64,000 nucleotides of DNA from Salinadaptatus halalkaliphilus (GCF_006543045.1 NZ_RBZW01000022.1:90186-154185), one strand, 5' to 3'. Positions 52,120-61,018 are shown, numbered from the stretch's first letter. Made by a program: numbers and translations. The notes: generated from the letters alone by a model not told the origin.

Positions 52120-53025
52120 TTACGTTCGATCGAAAAGGCCGCGAATCCGGTCGAGAATGGACGCTACGGGACCGTCGTCGGTCGACGAGCCGGCCGAGGC
52201 GTCGTCCGCTTGCTGTTGCTCGCGAAGTTCCGTCAGCTTCGCCGTCTGGTCGTCGACGGTCGAACTCGAGGTCGTGGTCTTCGTGTCGCCGCCTTTCAAC
52301 CCCTTGAGGCCGGCGACCTGTGCGTCGACGCCGGTCGAACGGGTCGTCTTGGCCTCCATATCTACGTCGACCTCGTCGAACTCGTCACCGGAGAACTGCA
52401 GGCGTTTGTGGTCTGTCTCCTCGACGCCGCCCCAGGAGAGTTCGACATCTTCCATCGCGTCGTCGATATCCTGGCGAATCTCTTCGTCGGAGTAGGACTC
52501 GTCTTCCGCTGGCTCGTCCGCTTCGGTCTCGATCGTCTGGACCTGTTTGGCCATATCGAGATAGTGGGCGATCAGCGCCGCTCCCGTCGCAGCGGTCAGT
52601 CCCGCGAGACCGACGGCGTAGGTGGCCGTCACTTCGACGGTGTAGTCGGTGTCGCCCATGAAGTTCCAGTGATCGGGGTAGACGAACCAGAAGCCGACCG
52701 TGGCGCCGACCGTGACCGCAGTCCCCGCGATCGAGGTATAGAGCATCCGTCGCTGGGAGGGTAACAGGACGACGATGCCGAGCATCGCGACCGGCAACGC
52801 CACCATGACCAGTGCGTACGCCGGCCGAACCCAGGCGAAGTAGGGATCTGAGCGTAGCTCGAGCGTGGTACTCCAGAGAAAGAGCGCCAGTGCGACGACC
52901 GCCAGACTGATACCGCCGAGAAACAGGCCGAAGCCGAGATAGACGTCGGTCCGATCCTCCGGCTCACCGATATACTGGCGGTAGAGATCGACGAGGTAGC
53001 CGTCTGCGGGCGGATCCGCTGCCAT
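52120..53025 (-). CDS. Membrane protein with acidic cytosolic tail
   Basis: A 301-aa protein with four transmembrane helices in the first 165 residues (for example YLGFGLFLGGISLAVVALAL and PAYALVMVALPVAMLGIVVL), and a 135-residue acidic tail (AEDESYSDEEIRQDIDDAME) ending in an amphipathic SILDRIRGLFDR. The tail is probably cytosolic. The next gene downstream (97 bases) encodes the actin-like protein, so this protein could be its membrane anchor or partner; there is no direct evidence for contact. Confidence 0.82.
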   Translation of the reverse strand: MAADPPADGYLVDLYRQYIGEPEDRTDVYLGFGLFLGGISLAVVALALFLWSTTLELRSDPYFAWVRPAYALVMVALPVAMLGIVVLLPSQRRMLYTSIAGTAVTVGATVGFWFVYPDHWNFMGDTDYTVEVTATYAVGLAGLTAATGAALIAHYLDMAKQVQTIETEADEPAEDESYSDEEIRQDIDDAMEDVELSWGGVEETDHKRLQFSGDEFDEVDVDMEAKTTRSTGVDAQVAGLKGLKGGDTKTTTSSSTVDDQTAKLTELREQQQADDASAGSSTDDGPVASILDRIRGLFDRT

Positions 53026-53181
53026 TACACCCTCGTTGAAACTCCAGTACTATGACTGTTGGGTAGCGCTGATGACGCGATCGGCGAGCGACGTGCCCGC
53101 CAGTGACGGGGCCTTGAGGCGGGATTTCGGTCGCGACCCGACAGCGTGCAGTATATACGTCCGTGGCCGTTATCCCGGCCA

Positions 53182-54231
53182 ATGAGTCAGGATTCGGCCG
53201 CCACCGAGGGCGACCTTCGGAACACCGGGATGCGTCTCAAACACGATCGCGAGTGGGATTACGAACTCGAGCGAATCATCGAGGCGATCGAAGAGCGAGA
53301 CGCCGAGACGGTCGGCCTGCAGTTCCCGGAAGGGCTCAAGCGACGCGGCCCCGCCGTCGCCGACGACCTCCGCTCGCTGGCCGGCGACGACGTCACCTTC
53401 ATGCTCTCGGGCCAGCCCTGCTACGGCGCCTGCGATCTCGATACCTACCTGATGAAACGCACCGACGTCTTCGTCCACTTCGGCCACTCGCCGATGAAGA
53501 ACACGGACAAGGTCATCTACGTCCCGCTGTTCTCGAACGTCGAGGTGACGCCGATCATGGAGGAATCCCTGGATACCCTCGAGCCCCCCGAAGAAACCGA
53601 GGGCGTTGGTCTCGTGACGACCGCCCAGCACATGAACCGCTACGAGGAGATGACCGAGTTCTTGACGGAACGGGGCTACGAGGTCCACAGCCGTCGCGGC
53701 GACGAACGACTGACCCACGAGGGTCAGGTGCTCGGCTGTAACTACGCGAGCGCGGACGTGCCCGCGGACCAGGTGCTCTACGTCGGCGGCGGCAAGTTCC
53801 ACCCGCTCGGACTGGCGATGGAACATCCCGACAAACACGTCGTCATCGCCGATCCGGTCAACAACGTCGTCACCGTCGCCGACACCGAGAAGTTCATGAA
53901 ACAGCGCTACGGCGCGGTCCACCGCGCGATGGACGCCCAGAAGTGGGGCGTCATCTTCTGTACCAAGATCGGCCAGGGTCGCTGGGACCAGGCCCAGGAC
54001 ATCCTCGCGGACAACGAGGACGCCTACCTCATCACGATGGACGAGGTGACCCCCGACCGCCTGCGTAACTTCGACATGGACGCCTTCGTCAACACCGGCT
54101 GTCCGCGGATCACGACCGACGACGGCCCGCAGTTCCACAAGCCGATGCTCACGCCGGGCGAGTACGAGATCGCCGTCGGCAACGAGCCCCTCGAGGACCT
54201 TTCGTTCGACACGTTCCACGGCACCTGGTAG
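53182..54231 (+). CDS. dph2: Diphthamide biosynthesis enzyme Dph2
   Basis: Radical-SAM-like [4Fe-4S] enzyme that transfers the 3-amino-3-carboxypropyl group of SAM to a histidine of elongation factor 2, the first diphthamide step. The 349-aa protein has the three cluster cysteines spread over the three lobes: GQPCYGAC (C80/C84 region), LGCNYAS and NTGCPRI. The N-terminus MSQDSAATEG follows an ATG at 53182; a longer frame starts at 53146 but lacks conservation-like composition. Confidence 0.94.
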   Translation: MSQDSAATEGDLRNTGMRLKHDREWDYELERIIEAIEERDAETVGLQFPEGLKRRGPAVADDLRSLAGDDVTFMLSGQPCYGACDLDTYLMKRTDVFVHFGHSPMKNTDKVIYVPLFSNVEVTPIMEESLDTLEPPEETEGVGLVTTAQHMNRYEEMTEFLTERGYEVHSRRGDERLTHEGQVLGCNYASADVPADQVLYVGGGKFHPLGLAMEHPDKHVVIADPVNNVVTVADTEKFMKQRYGAVHRAMDAQKWGVIFCTKIGQGRWDQAQDILADNEDAYLITMDEVTPDRLRNFDMDAFVNTGCPRITTDDGPQFHKPMLTPGEYEIAVGNEPLEDLSFDTFHGTW

Positions 54232-54359
54232 GGACGGAGACGGGCCGGTGAAATCGGGATCCTTCGGTCGGCCCCGCGCAATCTCGCCGATGAGCCGTCG
54301 ATTACTTCCCTCAATGGTCCCTTCGACCGAACGCAAAAACGCCGTGTTTGTTCAGCACG

Positions 54360-54391
54360 CTCTGGATTAATCCCCTGAATTTCATCCAGAG
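54360..54391. repeat. Short hairpin in the dph2-54464 gap
   Basis: CTCTGGAT (54360-54367) pairs with ATCCAGAG (54384-54391) around a 16-base AT-rich loop. It could be the dph2 terminator or a regulatory element of the next gene. The rest of the 232-base gap is plain. Confidence 0.3.
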
Positions 54392-54463
54392 AAGACCTTA
54401 GATGCGGGAATCCAACGTAGTTTGGGGGAGTTCTTTTGCCCCAATAGTCCAGATCAGTAAGTG

Positions 54464-55180
54464 ATGACTACCACAGACGCGAGCGGACGACCGTCGACTG
54501 CTCGAGACGAGTGCTTTGGCTCACTCGCAGACGCCGGGCGGCGTGCCGTCGTTCGAATCGTGCACGAACGATCGCCGTCTGGGGTCACGATTGCTGCACT
54601 TGCATCGCGGCTCGCGTCGGTAACCGACGATTCACAGCCCGCTGTCGTCACGGAAGACGAAAAACAGCGAGCACGGAGTGCGTGTCACCACCGACATCTC
54701 CCCGCACTCTCCGACGCCGGCCTGATCGAGGTCGATGGCGAGACGGTCAGGACGACGGATCACTGGGCCTACCGCGACCCCGGAATCCAGGCCGTCCTCG
54801 AGGAGCGCACGACCGTCTCGAGTGACGAACTCGACGCCGTCTTCGAGGCCATAGCCGATCCCCAACGGCGCCGGGCGCTCTCGACGCTCAAGCACCAGTA
54901 CCAGCCGACGACGGTCGACGCCCTGGCGGCGGAGATCGTCGCTAGCGAAACGACCGAGGAGAGCCGTCTGCCGGCAGCGACTGAACGCGTCCGGACGTCG
55001 CTGGTTCACGCCGACCTGCCGCTGTTGGCGGACGCCGGTCTCGTCGCCTACGAGCGCGCATCCGGTCACGTCTCCTCCGACGGCCATCCGTTGCTTCGTG
55101 CCACCTGGCTCGGCGATACGGACTCGACCGAGTGTGACTCCGAGCGGTCGCCGAAAGCGACGAGCGCCTCGAGAGGATAA
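54464..55180 (+). CDS. Tandem winged-helix protein (DUF7344-type repeats)
   Basis: A 238-aa protein made of two copies of the same winged-helix unit: residues 15-110 (CFGSLADAGRRAVVRIVHER to TDHWAYRDP) and about 120-215 (VFEAIADPQRRRALSTLKHQ to YERASGHV). Both have the LxHxHLPxLxDAGLVxY pattern (HHRHLPALSDAGLIEV, VHADLPLLADAGLVAY). In haloarchaea a single such domain is common; two fused ones make a built-in dimer. Targets unknown. A GTG at 54461 precedes the ATG used. Confidence 0.8.
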   Translation: MTTTDASGRPSTARDECFGSLADAGRRAVVRIVHERSPSGVTIAALASRLASVTDDSQPAVVTEDEKQRARSACHHRHLPALSDAGLIEVDGETVRTTDHWAYRDPGIQAVLEERTTVSSDELDAVFEAIADPQRRRALSTLKHQYQPTTVDALAAEIVASETTEESRLPAATERVRTSLVHADLPLLADAGLVAYERASGHVSSDGHPLLRATWLGDTDSTECDSERSPKATSASRG

Positions 55181-55212
55181 CACTTACCCTGACGGTCCCC
55201 GCACCAACGGAT

Positions 55213-56043
55213 ATGATCCAGAGTGACTGGGGCGACTGGCTCGTTCGCGACGTCGAATCGGCGACCCCCGAGGGCGTCGCCATCTGGTATCTCGGCTGCA
55301 ACGGTCTCATTCTCAAAGATAGCGACGGCACGACGATCTACATCGATCCGTATCTCGGGCTGGGCGACCCGCCCCGAACCGTCCGGATGATCCCCGTCCC
55401 GTTCGACCCCGAAGACGTCACCGACGCCGACGCCGTGCTCGCGACCCACGAACACACCGATCACGTCCACGGGCCGAGCCAGGCCCCGATTCTCGAGTCC
55501 AGCGGGACCTTCTACGGCGCCGACGACAGCCTCGCCGTCGCCCACGACGAAGAGTGGACGACCGAGTGGGACGTAGCGGACGACCAACTCGTCGAAGTTA
55601 GCGAGGGCGATACCCTCGAGATCGGTGCGTTCACCGTCCACGTCGAGGTGGCCAACGATCCCGACGCGACTCATCCGGTGAGCTACGTCCTCGAGCACGA
55701 CGCCGGCACCGTCTTCCACGGCGGCGATACGAAGCCAAGCGACGAGTTCGACCGTCTCGGCGACGAGTACGAGATCGATCTCGGCATTCTCGCTTTCGGT
55801 ACTGTCGGGCAAATTCCCGACAAAGAAACGCGTGAACCCAAACGCACCCGCTGGTACAACGACGAAAACCAGATCGTTGAGGCCGCATCGGCGCTCGAGG
55901 TCGACCGGCTCGTCCCTACCCACTGGGACATGTGGAAAGGCCTCACCGCCGATCCGACCGTGTTGCACCACCACGCGCGGAGTTTCGAGCATCCGACGCG
56001 CCTTGAGATCGTCGAGATCGGCGACCGCGTCGACCTCGCGTAA
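55213..56043 (+). CDS. UlaG-like metallo-beta-lactamase-fold hydrolase
   Basis: A 276-aa MBL-fold protein with the metal site HEHTDH at residues 79-84, the second His and Asp ligands in FHGGDTKP and the distal His in LVPTHWDMWK. Overall it resembles L-ascorbate-6-phosphate lactonase UlaG. Archaeal members act on unknown lactones or phosphodiesters. It stands 32 bases after the winged-helix gene and is probably cotranscribed with it. Confidence 0.87.
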   Translation: MIQSDWGDWLVRDVESATPEGVAIWYLGCNGLILKDSDGTTIYIDPYLGLGDPPRTVRMIPVPFDPEDVTDADAVLATHEHTDHVHGPSQAPILESSGTFYGADDSLAVAHDEEWTTEWDVADDQLVEVSEGDTLEIGAFTVHVEVANDPDATHPVSYVLEHDAGTVFHGGDTKPSDEFDRLGDEYEIDLGILAFGTVGQIPDKETREPKRTRWYNDENQIVEAASALEVDRLVPTHWDMWKGLTADPTVLHHHARSFEHPTRLEIVEIGDRVDLA

Positions 56044-56123
56044 CTTCCTGGCCCGTACCAGGACTGTTTTCGCGACCATAGTGTCCGTACCATTTATAAT
56101 AATGGTATGGTAACGTTGTCCGC

Positions 56124-58424
56124 ATGAGTAGCACCGCCGACACGGACGACGTGATCGAAGTCAGTTCCGACGGGTTGACCGTCCGGAAATCGTTCACGGC
56201 GGACGAGTTTCCCGTCCCTGCGGTTCGTTTCGAGATCGAATCGGATCGCACGGACCACGTCGCAGTTCGCCTTTCCGAGGAGATCCCCGATTCGTTCCCG
56301 ATGGACAAGGTCGGATTCCACCCGGACTTTCACAGCGACGATTGGACCGCCTTTCAGGACAACCACGTCGAGTTCACCGGCTCGGTCGCGCCCGACGAAT
56401 CGCTCGTCACGGTCTACGGCATTCGGATCGACGACGAAAGCGAGGCAGCGGCGTTTATGACCGAGCCGACGATCGTCGACGTCAACGCCGACGAGACCGA
56501 CGGTCCCGGCGCTGACGAGGTCGAAGACGGCGTCATCGACACCATCGTCACCGAAGACCGCAACCAGCCCGTCAAGGACATGCTCTCGGGCCAATCCGAT
56601 GCCGTCCCCGGACTCGAGGACGACGCAGCCGACGACTCGAGCCCCGAGGAAGACATCACGCTCGAGGACGACGACGGCCTCGAGTTGAACCTCGACGACG
56701 TCGATACTGACCCCGTCGCCACCGACACCGACGACGAAACGGACACCGACGACGACGCGCCCGACATCGATCTCGGCTTCGGCGAGGACGAGATTCCAGA
56801 CCCCCAAGACGGCCAACCGGCCGACGAGACGATCGACCTCGCCGATCCGACCGACGAGAGCCAGACCGAGCCAGATTCGTCGACGACGGATACCGAACCG
56901 GCCGAGGCGTCGGCCGCCGAACCCGAGATCGAACTCGATCTCGATACCGCTACGATCGACGACACGGACGCTGCTGTGGATGCCGAGACGGACGCTGCCA
57001 CCGAACCCGAGACGACAACCGAACCCGAGGCCGAAACAGCCGGCCCATCCGCTGACCAATCCGACGACGAATCCACCGAAGCGATCGATATCGAGACGGA
57101 TACGTCATCCGACCTCGAGTCGGATACCGAGTCCACTCTCGAGTCGGACGCTGCGTCGGAACCAGCGCCGGAATCCGACCGAGAGCCCGACTCCGACGCC
57201 GTGGTCGAGCCAGCGACCGACGACGAGCAGACCTCGAGCGTCCAGTCGGACGACGAGTCAGCGACGCCCGTCGACGACGAGGCCGAGCCCGAACCGATCG
57301 AAACGGAGCCAGACGCTCCCGCAGCCGATGCCGGTGTCCCCACTCGAGCGGAACAGACGCCACAGCCGCCAGCAGACGGCTCGCTGGGCGCACAGTTAGC
57401 CACCGAAATTCGCGACGGGGAGATCGATGACGATGCTCTCGAAACGCTCCGTACCGAACTCGAGGCCGAGCCGTCGAACCTCGAGCAGGTCAAGCTCGAC
57501 CACTTGCAGTCCCGCGTCGAGGAAGTCGCCGCCTACGCCAGCGCCCTCGAAGAGTTTATCGGCGATAATGGGACCGGCAAGCAACTCATCAACGATCTCA
57601 GGGACGAACTCGAGTCGTTCAAGTCGGAGTTCGAGACGATGGACGAACGCGTTACGCGAACCGAACGTCGACTCAGCGGAACCACGAACCGCGTGGACGA
57701 AGTCGAAACCGAAATCGAGACGCTGACGGAGTGGGCGACCGATATCGAATCTGATGTCGAATCTATCGACGAAGATCTCGAGAGCGTGACCACCACCGTC
57801 GAGGACGTTGCAGACGACATCGACGATGTCGAATCCGACGTCGGCTCGCTGAAGCTGGACGTCGACGCCGTCGAGGAAACCGTCGACGACCGCGTCGAGA
57901 CCGTCGAGACGGACCTCGAGACTGTCGACTCGAGCGTCGATGCGCTGACGGAGACGGTCGGCGAACTCGACGAGAACGTCGACGCCGTCGACGACCGCGT
58001 CGGCGCTCTCGAGTCCGACCTCGAACAGGTCGACGAGACCATCACGACGGTCGAAGGCGATGTCGGCGACCTCGACGACAGCGTCGCCACCGTCGAGGAT
58101 GATGTCGACTCGCTCGAGGGCGGCCTGACGGCCGTCGAAGGTGATATCGACGACCTCGAAACTGGGCTGTCTGCCGTCGAGGGCGACGTCGACTCGCTCG
58201 AGGACGGCCTGACGGCCGTCGAAGGTGATGTCGACGATCTCGATACCGGCCTCGCCACGGTCGAAACTGATATCGGCGATCTCGAGAGCGATCTCGATGC
58301 GGTCGAGTCCGACCTCTCCAGTGAGATCGCGGCCGTCGAATCCGACCTTGAAGACGTTCGCGGCGAGATTACGGACATCCAGGAGTGGCGCGACCAACTC
58401 GGTTCGATGTTTGCCGACGACTGA
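56124..58424 (+). CDS. Large acidic coiled-coil protein (766 aa)
   Basis: No named family is recognised for the whole. Residues 1-115 form a beta-rich domain (LTVRKSFTADEFPVPAVRFE to TVYGIRI). Residues 120-420 are an extremely acidic, Asp/Glu/Thr/Ser-rich disordered region. From about residue 430 to the end runs a coiled coil with a long stretch of near-perfect 14-residue repeats, e.g. TAVEGDVDDLDTGL. There is no signal or membrane segment. A TATA-like TTTATAATAA lies near 56093-56101, about 25 bases before the ATG. The stop codon (TGA, 58422-58424) is part of repeat copy D. Confidence 0.85.
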   Translation: MSSTADTDDVIEVSSDGLTVRKSFTADEFPVPAVRFEIESDRTDHVAVRLSEEIPDSFPMDKVGFHPDFHSDDWTAFQDNHVEFTGSVAPDESLVTVYGIRIDDESEAAAFMTEPTIVDVNADETDGPGADEVEDGVIDTIVTEDRNQPVKDMLSGQSDAVPGLEDDAADDSSPEEDITLEDDDGLELNLDDVDTDPVATDTDDETDTDDDAPDIDLGFGEDEIPDPQDGQPADETIDLADPTDESQTEPDSSTTDTEPAEASAAEPEIELDLDTATIDDTDAAVDAETDAATEPETTTEPEAETAGPSADQSDDESTEAIDIETDTSSDLESDTESTLESDAASEPAPESDREPDSDAVVEPATDDEQTSSVQSDDESATPVDDEAEPEPIETEPDAPAADAGVPTRAEQTPQPPADGSLGAQLATEIRDGEIDDDALETLRTELEAEPSNLEQVKLDHLQSRVEEVAAYASALEEFIGDNGTGKQLINDLRDELESFKSEFETMDERVTRTERRLSGTTNRVDEVETEIETLTEWATDIESDVESIDEDLESVTTTVEDVADDIDDVESDVGSLKLDVDAVEETVDDRVETVETDLETVDSSVDALTETVGELDENVDAVDDRVGALESDLEQVDETITTVEGDVGDLDDSVATVEDDVDSLEGGLTAVEGDIDDLETGLSAVEGDVDSLEDGLTAVEGDVDDLDTGLATVETDIGDLESDLDAVESDLSSEIAAVESDLEDVRGEITDIQEWRDQLGSMFADD

Positions 58425-58507
58425 TACGGATTACTGTAACGATTTACCGGCGCACCCGCCGCCCGGGTCGCGGGTGCGCCGGAAATGACTTACAGTAAAC
58501 CGTATGA
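58422..58507. repeat. 86-bp palindromic repeat, copy D
   Basis: Ends TGATACGG and CCGTATGA. The inner stem is CCGGCGCACCCGC/GCGGGTGCGCCGG: the A-to-C change on the left compared with copy A is compensated by T-to-G on the right. Its first three bases are the stop codon of the coiled-coil gene. Orientation as copy A. Confidence 0.88.
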
Positions 58508-58566
58508 GACGGTTTGCTGTACTCACGCAGCCCATTCAGCACGGTCGCGGTTGCACCGACACGACC
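58505..58566. repeat. Degenerate partial copy of the 86-bp repeat
   Basis: Directly after copy D, GAGACGGTTTGCTGTAC resembles the outer arm and GCGGTTGCACCGA the right inner arm, but the left inner arm and right end are lost. It is a decayed tandem copy or a hybrid product. Confidence 0.4.
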
Positions 58567-58692
58567 GTCCGACGGTCGGTCGTTCGGTCGTCACGTCCGA
58601 CGGCACCTCGAGGCGATACGCGAGGCCGGTGATCGAGCGTCTCCCTTTGGAAAACGCAACTCGTTTATCCGTCGCTACTCGAGAAGCGGTCG

Positions 58693-59628
58693 ATGGGCGA
58701 GACCATATCGATCGCTGTTCCCCGAAAAGGGCGCCCCCTCGAGTCGGTGCTCGACCGATTCGCACGGCGACTTTCCGTTCCCGACCTCGCAGATGACATC
58801 ACGTCGACGCTACGTCACGAGAAGGCACTCACGAAGGGGACAATCGACCCCGATGACGGGAACGTTTACCATCGTCTCGCCACCTACAGCTCCGTCGAGG
58901 ATTCGACCGCACCCGAGTACACGCTCTTGCGCGACAACCGAGCGGGCAACCCGCGACGGATCGTCTTCGACAGCGTTACGATTCCGCTCGAGGACGTCGA
59001 CGCCGGTCCGGACGACGGCGAAATTCAACTCGTCGGCCGTGAAGAGCCCTTTCGCGCACTTCGAACCCACGAGTTCGCACTCGGGTTCGACAGTGCTGAC
59101 CTCATCCTTGAGGAGGTCGTCGAGCTACGCCCGGAGCCGGTTGGACGGATCGCGGATATGAACGCCCGGATCGATCCGGCCGATACCGATGTCCGCGTCG
59201 TCACTGGCCTCGGTGACACCGTCTATCATACGCTGATGGCGACGCCCGAGGTTGCCCCGCCTGCGGCGGCTCTCGATCGCGACTTTCTCGAAGCTTACGA
59301 GGGGCCGCTCTGTATCGAACCACGATACGAACGACTCGTTCGAGCCGTGCTTGGCACGCGCGCACTCGAGGACATCGACTTTCGGTACCCGGCCGAGGAT
59401 CGTGAGGAGGAAGCCGCTATCGCCGAGACTGGACTCGGCGTCTATCTGACCGTCACCGGATCGACGGCTCGCGATCACGGTCTCCTTCTCGGCGAACAGC
59501 TCTTTCCAAGCGAAACCGTCTTGCTCGAGAACCATTCCGAAGTGGACGAATCGGTGGCCGCCGTCCGCTCGCTGTTGAACGGTGACGACCTCGAGACGGA
59601 ACTCGCAGTCGGTAACGAGGTGGCGTAA
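58693..59628 (+). CDS. HisG-like periplasmic-binding-fold protein
   Basis: A 311-aa cytosolic protein. The start ISIAVPRKGRPLESVLDRF and the segment VYLTVTGSTARDHGLLLGEQ resemble the N-terminus and phosphate-binding loop of ATP phosphoribosyltransferase HisG, but the overall sequence is divergent and the usual catalytic-loop spacing is not obvious. It may be a paralogue with a new substrate; a true hisG role is not supported. It lies 185 bases after copy D and converges with the unknown gene at 59636. Confidence 0.65.
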   Translation: MGETISIAVPRKGRPLESVLDRFARRLSVPDLADDITSTLRHEKALTKGTIDPDDGNVYHRLATYSSVEDSTAPEYTLLRDNRAGNPRRIVFDSVTIPLEDVDAGPDDGEIQLVGREEPFRALRTHEFALGFDSADLILEEVVELRPEPVGRIADMNARIDPADTDVRVVTGLGDTVYHTLMATPEVAPPAAALDRDFLEAYEGPLCIEPRYERLVRAVLGTRALEDIDFRYPAEDREEEAAIAETGLGVYLTVTGSTARDHGLLLGEQLFPSETVLLENHSEVDESVAAVRSLLNGDDLETELAVGNEVA

Positions 59629-59635
59629 CTCGCGG

Positions 59636-60331
59636 TTACCGTCCGACGAGCGGGATAACGTACGCCTCGACGAAATCGATCAGTCGCTCGGCTAACTCCC
59701 CGCGGTCGACGAAGTACCGGAACCGGAGGTCGTATGCGTCGTCCATTTCGTCGATCGACGCGCTGCTGAATCGGGGTTCGTAAACGGAGCCGGTCCCACT
59801 CTTGCGCTGCGAGGCTTCCGCGAAGATACAGAACGTTCGGGGATCGCGGCGTCGGTTCTTGCCCGCTCGAAGCCGGAAGTACTCGGGAATCGCACCCGCT
59901 TCGGCGCCGGCGCCCGTCGTGAGTCCGGCCTTCGTGAAGACGAAGGCACTCCCCACACTCGCCTTCGCGAACGCAACCGACTGATCGATGACGGCCATCC
60001 CCGATTCCGCGAGGTTCTCGCGTTCGGCTTCCCGTCTGGTCGGTATATCGACGTCCGTCGCGATAAACGCCGTCACCCCGGTCGCTTCTGAAACGCGGTC
60101 ACAGATCGTCCGCAGCGTGGCTTCGATCGCGTCCGGTGCAGCCCCACCGTCACGAGGCGCGAGCGGATCGTACGGTAGCGGGTGGCTATCGTCGGGATAC
60201 AAATACGACGGATCGAGGAGACGGTACGGCCCCATGAGAAAGACGAAGGGATCGTCCGGATCGGCCTCCGGAATCGAGCGAGCGATACGCGCCTCGATCG
60301 ACGCCCCTTCGTATTCCGTGAGTGTCGCCAT
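59636..60331 (-). CDS. Unknown Rossmann-like protein (231 aa), partner of the ArsR gene
   Basis: I do not recognise a characterised family. The start FVFLMGPYRLLDPSYLYPDD and the segments TAFIATDVDIPTRREAE and TTGAGAEAGAIPEYFRLRAG recall the fold of nucleoside 2-deoxyribosyltransferases and related nucleotide-sensing SLOG/TIR-like domains, but this is a guess from pattern. An ATG at 60329-60331 was used; one at 60358 gives nine more residues. It is divergent from an ArsR-type regulator gene 96 bases away. Confidence 0.65.
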   Translation of the reverse strand: MATLTEYEGASIEARIARSIPEADPDDPFVFLMGPYRLLDPSYLYPDDSHPLPYDPLAPRDGGAAPDAIEATLRTICDRVSEATGVTAFIATDVDIPTRREAERENLAESGMAVIDQSVAFAKASVGSAFVFTKAGLTTGAGAEAGAIPEYFRLRAGKNRRRDPRTFCIFAEASQRKSGTGSVYEPRFSSASIDEMDDAYDLRFRYFVDRGELAERLIDFVEAYVIPLVGR

Positions 60332-60381
60332 TGGTTTTCGTTCCGAACCGGCGAACATTACGGTTTATGTCTAGTAAATGT

Positions 60382-60397
60382 CTTAACGGTAATTAAG
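60382..60397. promoter_or_regulatory. Candidate operator between the divergent pair
   Basis: CTTAACGGTAATTAAG has CTTAA/TTAAG arms around six bases. A related TTACGGTTTATG lies 25 bases upstream (60358-60369), giving a repeated TTA(A)CGGT core. The gap of 96 bases between the two starts is AT-rich and must hold both promoters, so this is a plausible site for the ArsR-type regulator. Confidence 0.35.
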
Positions 60398-60427
60398 CCT
60401 AAGTCGCTCGAGAACGTCTCATCGCCT

Positions 60428-60793
60428 ATGAGTGAACGCGAGGCCCAGACGGACGAACGGTCGCCGGCCCGGAAGCAAATCGAAGCGACACTTCTCGAGG
60501 ACACGCTGGATCTCGAGCGAGAGGCGAACCGACTGGATGCGATGGGAGAACCGACGCGGTTTATCATTCTGTATCTACTCGCCGAGGAAGGCCAACTCGA
60601 CAGTGGCGAACTCGCAGCGTTGCTCGAGCGCCGGCAGAACGATCTGTACCACCACCTGAATACGCTCGAAGATGCGGGCCTCGTCGGGAAATTTCGGGAC
60701 GGAGGGAATCGCGTCTACGAGCTCTCGCCGCTCGCCGAAGGATTCGTCCCACACATTTTCGATGCGGTCGGGGCTCGCGCCGAAGTCGCCTGA
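60428..60793 (+). CDS. ArsR-type winged-helix regulator (121 aa)
   Basis: A 121-aa regulator: an acidic helix (residues 20-40, LLEDTLDLEREANRLDA), then the winged helix (MGEPTRFIILYLLAEEGQLDSG, LLERRQNDLYHHLNTLEDAGL and the wing FRDGGNRVYELSP). No metal-binding cysteines are seen. It is divergent from the unknown gene at 59636 and most likely controls it. A promoter with several AT-rich boxes lies in the shared gap. Confidence 0.85.
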   Translation: MSEREAQTDERSPARKQIEATLLEDTLDLEREANRLDAMGEPTRFIILYLLAEEGQLDSGELAALLERRQNDLYHHLNTLEDAGLVGKFRDGGNRVYELSPLAEGFVPHIFDAVGARAEVA

Positions 60794-61018
60794 TACTGGT
60801 ACGACAGCGCATAGTCGTCCGCTGTTGTTATCGACCCGTCTATCGACCCTGTGTCCTCGCGTTCGGACTGCTCGATACGTTGCCCTCGAGTCCTCGATTT
60901 CGCCGAATGTACACCCATCCGTTCACCACGGCACCATCCTACTTCGATATAGCAACATGGAATTTACGAGATTGATTTCCGACGAAATTGTTGGGTATTG
61001 GCGTAGTAAATATATTGG

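Noticed and set aside
57396..58397. 333-aa minus-strand frame opposite the coiled-coil gene
   Set aside because: A mirror of the repeated coding sequence; its repeats come from the real gene's 42-base units.
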